From Henriciella litoralis (GTDB taxonomy: Bacteria; Pseudomonadota; Alphaproteobacteria; Caulobacterales; Hyphomonadaceae): a stretch of DNA of 64,000 nt. The position numbers were made by a program, and so were the translations under genes. Below the pieces are notes generated by a model. The model searched no databases. It had not been told where the DNA came from and was given only the letters and a program-made list of their open reading frames with translations. The stretch is taken from positions 1,520,407-1,584,406 of the forward strand of contig NZ_NCSS01000006.1 of NCBI RefSeq assembly GCF_002088935.1, read 5' to 3'. How positions within the stretch are numbered: position 1 is the stretch's first letter; every line of letters starts with the position of its first letter. Positions 60,641-64,000 of the stretch are shown here, piece by piece.

Positions 60641-61879
60641 ATGTCCAAGAAGCCTGCGCCCAAGAAAGTCGTCCTTGCCTATTCCGGCGGCCTCGACACT
60701 TCGATCATCCTGAAATGGCTGCAGACCGAGTTCGGCGCCGAAGTCGTGACCTTCACAGCAGACCTTGGCCAGGGCGAGGAACTTGAGCCGGCCCGCAAGA
60801 AGGCGCTGGCCGCCGGGGTAAAGCCGGAAAACATCTTCATCGAGGATGTGCGCGAGGATTTCGTGCGCGACTATGTCTTCCCGATGTTCCGCGCCAATGC
60901 CGTCTATGAAGGCGTTTACCTGCTCGGCACCTCGATCGCCCGCCCGCTGATCGCCAAGCGCCAGATCGAGATTGCCGACATGGTCGGCGCCGACGCCGTC
61001 TGTCATGGCGCGACCGGCAAGGGCAATGACCAGGTCCGCTTCGAGCTTGGCTATTACGGCCTCAACCCGGACATCAAGGTGATCGCTCCGTGGCGCGACT
61101 GGGATTTCAAGTCCCGCACCGACCTTCTCGCCTTTGCCGAAACCCATGGCATCGAGATCACCAAGGACAAGCGCGGCGAAGCCCCCTTCTCGGTCGATGC
61201 GAACCTTCTCCACTCTTCTTCAGAGGGTAAGGTACTGGAAGACCCGGCCGAGCCAGCGCCGGAATTCGTCCACATGCGCACGATCAACCCGGAAGACGCG
61301 CCCGACGAGCCGGAAGTCATCACCATCGGTTTTGAGCGCGGCGATGCGATCTCCATCAATGGCGAGGAAATGAGCCCGGCGACCCTGCTGACCGCGCTCA
61401 ATGCCTATGGCAAGAAGCACGGCATCGGCCGCCTGGACCTTCTGGAAAACCGTTTCGTCGGCATGAAGTCGCGCGGCATCTATGAGACGCCCGGCGGCAC
61501 CATCCTGCTCGTCGCCCATCGCGGCATCGAACAAGCCACGCTCGACAAAGGTGCAGGCCACCTCAAAGACGAGCTGATGCCGAAATATGCTGAGCTCATC
61601 TATAATGGCTTCTGGTGGAGCCCGGAGCGCGAAATGCTGCAGGCCGCCATCGACCATTCCCAGCGCTGGGTGACCGGCGAAGTGACGATCAAGCTCTATA
61701 AGGGCCAGGCCTACCTCATCGGCCGCTCCAGCCCCTATTCGCTCTACTCAGAGAAAATCGTCACCTTCGAAGACGACCACGGCGCCTATGACCAGAAGGA
61801 TGCGGAGGGCTTCATCAAGCTGAACGCGCTGCGCCTGAGGCTCCTGGCCGGGCGGGACCGGAAGGCTGGGCGGAATTAG
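60641..61879 (+). CDS. argG: Argininosuccinate synthase
   Basis: 412 residues. P-loop [18 protein letters not shown], citrulline/aspartate-binding [14 protein letters not shown] and [19 protein letters not shown] region. Joins citrulline and aspartate with ATP, the penultimate step of arginine synthesis. Normal length. The next gene starts one base after its stop. Confidence 0.97.
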   Translation: MSKKPAPKKVVLAYSGGLDTSIILKWLQTEFGAEVVTFTADLGQGEELEPARKKALAAGVKPENIFIEDVREDFVRDYVFPMFRANAVYEGVYLLGTSIARPLIAKRQIEIADMVGADAVCHGATGKGNDQVRFELGYYGLNPDIKVIAPWRDWDFKSRTDLLAFAETHGIEITKDKRGEAPFSVDANLLHSSSEGKVLEDPAEPAPEFVHMRTINPEDAPDEPEVITIGFERGDAISINGEEMSPATLLTALNAYGKKHGIGRLDLLENRFVGMKSRGIYETPGGTILLVAHRGIEQATLDKGAGHLKDELMPKYAELIYNGFWWSPEREMLQAAIDHSQRWVTGEVTIKLYKGQAYLIGRSSPYSLYSEKIVTFEDDHGAYDQKDAEGFIKLNALRLRLLAGRDRKAGRN

Positions 61880-61880
61880 C

Positions 61881-62759
61881 TTGGCTCCCGACATATCTGA
61901 GTTCTCATACGGATTCGCCTTAACCAACGAACTGGTAGATCGTTACGGCGATTTGCGCTTTGCACCCATCTTTCCGTCACTGCTTGAGGAGGGCAAACCA
62001 GGGGGCGGATACGATTTACAGATTGGCGGTCCAACCTTTCCGATATTTGTCCAATTCAAGCTCTCTCACAAAATGATGACGAGACGCGCGAAAGAAATAT
62101 CAAGATACAAACTACCCATTATTCCGCCCTTCTTTCGGTTTTCAATAATGGATTCTCGGCACTCCAAGCAGCATGAAATGCTGCTTTCATTGGAGAATGC
62201 TGGGAATGAAGTGTTCTATGCCGCTCCACGCTTTCATACTCATGAAGAACTGAATGCAGCTTTCAACAAGAACTCGGTAAGTGCTGATTCAACTTTCGTG
62301 CGCCCCTCCACGATCGGACATCTAACGCCCGGATCGCACACGTGCGCGATTGATCATTCGACTATTCACATTTGCTCAGAACCATTCTCGGCAGAGGGGC
62401 TGAGCGTTCAAGATCTACGAAATTCCATAACCGGCAAACTGGACGAGAACTTGTTGCGGTTCGGTCCGGACCTCACCGAATTCCTGCTTGACCGATACCA
62501 GCGCGCTTCTGAACGAATCGAAGATTCCGAGAACAAAGCTTTAATGGCGTACGATCAGTATATTGAGACTTACATGTACGGTCGGTTTCAGACTACCGGT
62601 CAACCCGCGCGCCCGATTGGTCTCCGATACAGAGAACTAGTCAGCTCTCTTTCCGAAAAGGTATCCTTGGCGGAAGGAACATTCGAAAAGATTTCAAAGC
62701 TATCGGAATTCTCTACCAACATATTCGGAGCGCAACTTTTTGTCGTACAACGAAAATAG
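61881..62759 (+). CDS. AT-rich protein with a Mrr-like D...QxK nuclease signature
   Basis: 292 residues from TTG 61881. Near the N-terminus GGGYDLQIGGPTFPIFVQFK has Asp45, then Gln58-x-Lys60 at the end of a strand, preceded by Glu17 in a helix; this is the layout of PD-(D/E)xK nucleases with a Q variant, as in Mrr. FFRFSIMDSRHSKQHEMLLS and VFYAAPRFHTHEELNAAF are conserved-looking. Codon use is more AT-rich than argG. It may be a nuclease or defence-related gene; I recall the QFKL family as unnamed. No partner gene is visible. Confidence 0.6.
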   Translation: MAPDISEFSYGFALTNELVDRYGDLRFAPIFPSLLEEGKPGGGYDLQIGGPTFPIFVQFKLSHKMMTRRAKEISRYKLPIIPPFFRFSIMDSRHSKQHEMLLSLENAGNEVFYAAPRFHTHEELNAAFNKNSVSADSTFVRPSTIGHLTPGSHTCAIDHSTIHICSEPFSAEGLSVQDLRNSITGKLDENLLRFGPDLTEFLLDRYQRASERIEDSENKALMAYDQYIETYMYGRFQTTGQPARPIGLRYRELVSSLSEKVSLAEGTFEKISKLSEFSTNIFGAQLFVVQRK

Positions 62760-62813
62760 TATCCCTTAGCTCAATACAATCCCATAGCTCGTCTCGCAAA
62801 GCTCGGTTGAATA

Positions 62814-62842
62814 TTGACACCCCCCAACGCCGCCTGCTATCT
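62814..62842 (+). promoter_or_regulatory. Sigma-70-type promoter of the leader transcript
   Basis: TTGACA at 62814-62819, 17-bp spacer, CTATCT at 62837-62842. Transcription would begin about 62849, 2-4 nt before the leader ATG, as in other near-leaderless attenuation leaders of alphaproteobacteria. Confidence 0.6.
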
Positions 62843-62851
62843 CCCGCGCCC

Positions 62852-62890
62852 ATGTTCAATATGACGCTCTATTATTGTAGCTGCTCCTAG
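62852..62890 (+). CDS. Putative leader peptide MFNMTLYYCSCS
   Basis: 12 codons ending in TAG. Tyr-Tyr-Cys-Ser-Cys-Ser near the stop is the kind of codon cluster seen in amino-acid attenuation leaders, here for Tyr, Cys or Ser. It starts right behind a promoter and is followed by structured RNA. A simple terminator with a U-run is not visible, so the mechanism is open. Confidence 0.5.
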   Translation: MFNMTLYYCSCS

Positions 62891-62972
62891 CAGACTGACG
62901 CGCCGGCCTTAGCCTGCGTGACCAGAGCCTTATTGTCTTAAAAACTCACAATCGATCGCTGACGCCTCATCC

Positions 62973-63067
62973 GGGCTGCTCGCTCCCAACCGCGCTGTAA
63001 ACGCGGCCCCGTTCACCAAGACCGGGAGTGGCCACGGTGAGAGGTTTGATTCCTCGGCAGCCCACCA
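62973..63067 (+). ncRNA. tRNA-like structured RNA with encoded CCA
   Basis: Acceptor-like GGGCTGC (62973-62979) pairs fully with GCAGCCC (63057-63063), followed by ACCA. An anticodon-like arm CCGCG-CTGTAAA-CGCGG (62990-63006) has the loop of tRNA-Tyr (GTA). A T-arm-like AGAGG-TTTGATT-CCTCG follows. A normal D-arm is missing; GCTCCC (62982-62987) instead pairs with GGGAGT (63024-63029). It may be a decayed tRNA, an unusual tRNA or a regulatory mimic. Confidence 0.4.
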
Positions 63068-63110
63068 GGGGCGCCGCATCGCTTCGTGAGACCCGCACGG
63101 ACATCACCCC

Positions 63111-63488
63111 ATGCGATACCTACGTTTCGAAAGTCAGGTGCCCTATGAGGGCGCTTCCAGCCGTCTTGGCATCTTCCAGATTGCGTACCGTCTGCGCGAC
63201 GCCGATGACACGCGCGTGCACGACGCCAATGAAATTGCCCGGCTGCTCCTATGGCTAAAAACCCACCTTCATGCCCCCGAAGAGCTGAGCCTTGACGCCA
63301 ATAAGCGCGCGATATGCTGGTTCAAGTCCGCCGCGCATGAGCCGATGAAGCGGATGTGGCATCTGAAGGCCATTGTCGAGGTCTATGGCTACTGGATCAG
63401 CGTCAAGAAAACGCGGGAGCCGGGCCTCATCATCTATGAGGATGGCTGGCAGGTCGCGGCGATCCCACGCACTCGTAGGCCCAATTAA
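63111..63488 (+). CDS. Conserved hypothetical protein
   Basis: 125 residues. SRLGIFQIAYRLRDADDT, RAICWFKSAAHEPMKRMW and PGLIIYEDGWQVAAIP look like a conserved small soluble family that I have no name for. Weak ribosome site. It follows the leader/tRNA-like region by 43 bp and is probably controlled by it. Confidence 0.75.
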   Translation: MRYLRFESQVPYEGASSRLGIFQIAYRLRDADDTRVHDANEIARLLLWLKTHLHAPEELSLDANKRAICWFKSAAHEPMKRMWHLKAIVEVYGYWISVKKTREPGLIIYEDGWQVAAIPRTRRPN

Positions 63489-63586
63489 CCAGATCAGCGC
63501 CACCCTACGCAATCTCCCTTATTCCCAACGCCTCAGCGCCGCCGCATCCTTTTGGTCACCACAGGCTTGGGTGGAGGGAAATGCAT

Positions 63587-63715
63587 ATGGGACACCTCAC
63601 TGTTGATCCGCTTGCCATTGCGGCGCTGGTCGGATTCGGATCGCTGGTGCTGATTTGTGTGGGCATCACTGTCTGGTTCGTGCGCCAGTCAATGAAGAAG
63701 CCGGGCGAACTTTAG
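63587..63715 (+). CDS. Small single-pass membrane protein
   Basis: 42 residues from ATG 63587; GGAGGG lies about 9 nt upstream, favouring it over the ATG at 63581. One TM helix (IAALVGFGSLVLICVGITVW) and a basic tail RQSMKKPGEL. No family recognised. Confidence 0.6.
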   Translation: MGHLTVDPLAIAALVGFGSLVLICVGITVWFVRQSMKKPGEL

Positions 63716-63801
63716 GGCCGCGCCAGACAAACCAGAATCCCTGTCGACAGCGGCCCCGACGCGGGCGCATAGTGGCGTTTTCACCGACAGGAGACGCCCA
63801 T

Positions 63802-64000
63802 ATGCCCGTCACACGCCTTGCTCTCTCGTTTGCGCTCGCACTTGGCAGCGTCGCCCTGCCCGCCTTTGCCACGCCAGCGAGCCATGATGTGTTCGGCACG
63901 TTCTACATCGAAAAAGGCACGTCCCGCATTACCATCGCAGATTGCGGCGATGGCACCCCGTGCGGCACGGTCAGCTGGATTAACCCGGACACGATGTCGC
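63802..64000 (+). CDS. DUF2147 secreted protein (3' end cut by window)
   Basis: The visible 66 codons give a signal peptide (LALSFALALGSVALPAFA) and the DUF2147 start: DVFGTFYIEKGTSRITIADC then GDGTPCGTVSWINPD, with the conserved Cys pair. AGGAG precedes the ATG. Function of the family unknown; members are periplasmic. Confidence 0.85.
   Translation, partial: MPVTRLALSFALALGSVALPAFATPASHDVFGTFYIEKGTSRITIADCGDGTPCGTVSWINPDTMS

Larger units (their letters stand above)
62760..63110. other. 351-bp region: promoter, leader peptide and tRNA-like fold
   Basis: No long ORF, but it holds the promoter at 62814, the leader ORF at 62852 and the folded element at 62973, which together look like a 5' regulatory region for the gene at 63111. 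Confidence 0.5.

Noticed and set aside
60257-61213. 318-codon minus-strand frame opposite argG
   Set aside because: It overlaps the GlsB gene, a terminator and argG, all of which are strongly supported; GC-rich codons often leave such shadows.
62973-63067. Permuted two-piece tmRNA
   Set aside because: In permuted alphaproteobacterial ssrA the CCA end precedes the 5' acceptor strand; here the order is normal and no tag-coding region is seen.

Overview
The window looks like chromosomal DNA of a GC-rich alphaproteobacterium, most likely of the Hyphomonadaceae/Caulobacterales type. This rests on the rpmH-rnpA-yidC-engB cluster, the nearby argB and pyrimidine 5'-nucleotidase genes, many small Cys-anchored lipoproteins and two secreted S9 peptidases. 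Gene density is high, with frequent ATGA or TAATG stop/start overlaps. There is no rRNA operon, no CRISPR array and no recognisable transposase. One tRNA (Arg, anticodon ACG) is present. The species assignment is inference.

Layout. 1-8 kb: a truncated ECF-type sigma factor behind a large protein of unknown family with a possible cysteine-hydrolase domain, an ATP-grasp ligase, an APH-type kinase, a DUF1328 membrane peptide, a HAD pyrimidine nucleotidase, a DUF1036 protein and argB. 8-15.5 kb: an accessory block between argB and engB, holding an AT-rich TIR-STAND-TPR gene (predicted antiphage NLR-like protein), a lipocalin gene with a decayed partial copy beside it, a GNAT and several secreted or lipoprotein genes. 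15.5-18.6 kb: engB, yidC, rnpA, rpmH. 18.7-23.2 kb: a tightly packed DUF547, TVP38, flavoprotein disulfide reductase and histidine kinase unit. 23.2-35.4 kb: gamma-glutamyltransferase, P1 (DmpA/NylC-like) peptidase, tRNA-Arg, a baeRF-like protein, a CoxE-like VWA protein, hydrolases, and the LemA/DUF2207 pair. 35.5-48.9 kb: S9 peptidases, TetA-like MFS, a GmhB-like phosphatase, Asp/Glu racemase, EVE protein, a four-gene DUF4188/DUF3445/methyltransferase/membrane operon, and an adenine/adenosine deaminase.

49-64 kb: an AT-rich coiled-coil lipoprotein gene sits between typA and a detached duplicate of the typA 3' end, which suggests insertion at that site. Then come typA, a secreted lipase-3-like protein, a bPH2/59-aa/PfpI unit closed by a strong terminator, an sdpR-sdpI pair and a marR cassette each with a perfect palindrome near the start, argG, and an AT-rich gene with a Mrr-like D...QxK nuclease signature. 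A promoter, a 12-codon Tyr-Cys leader peptide and a tRNA-like fold lie ahead of a small conserved gene. The window ends inside a DUF2147 protein.

The strongest candidates for an undescribed system are the TIR-STAND-TPR gene in the argB-engB gap, the lipoprotein gene flanked by the typA 3'-end repeat, and the leader peptide plus tRNA-like RNA near 62.8-63.1 kb. All function calls come from reading motifs by eye; no database search was run.
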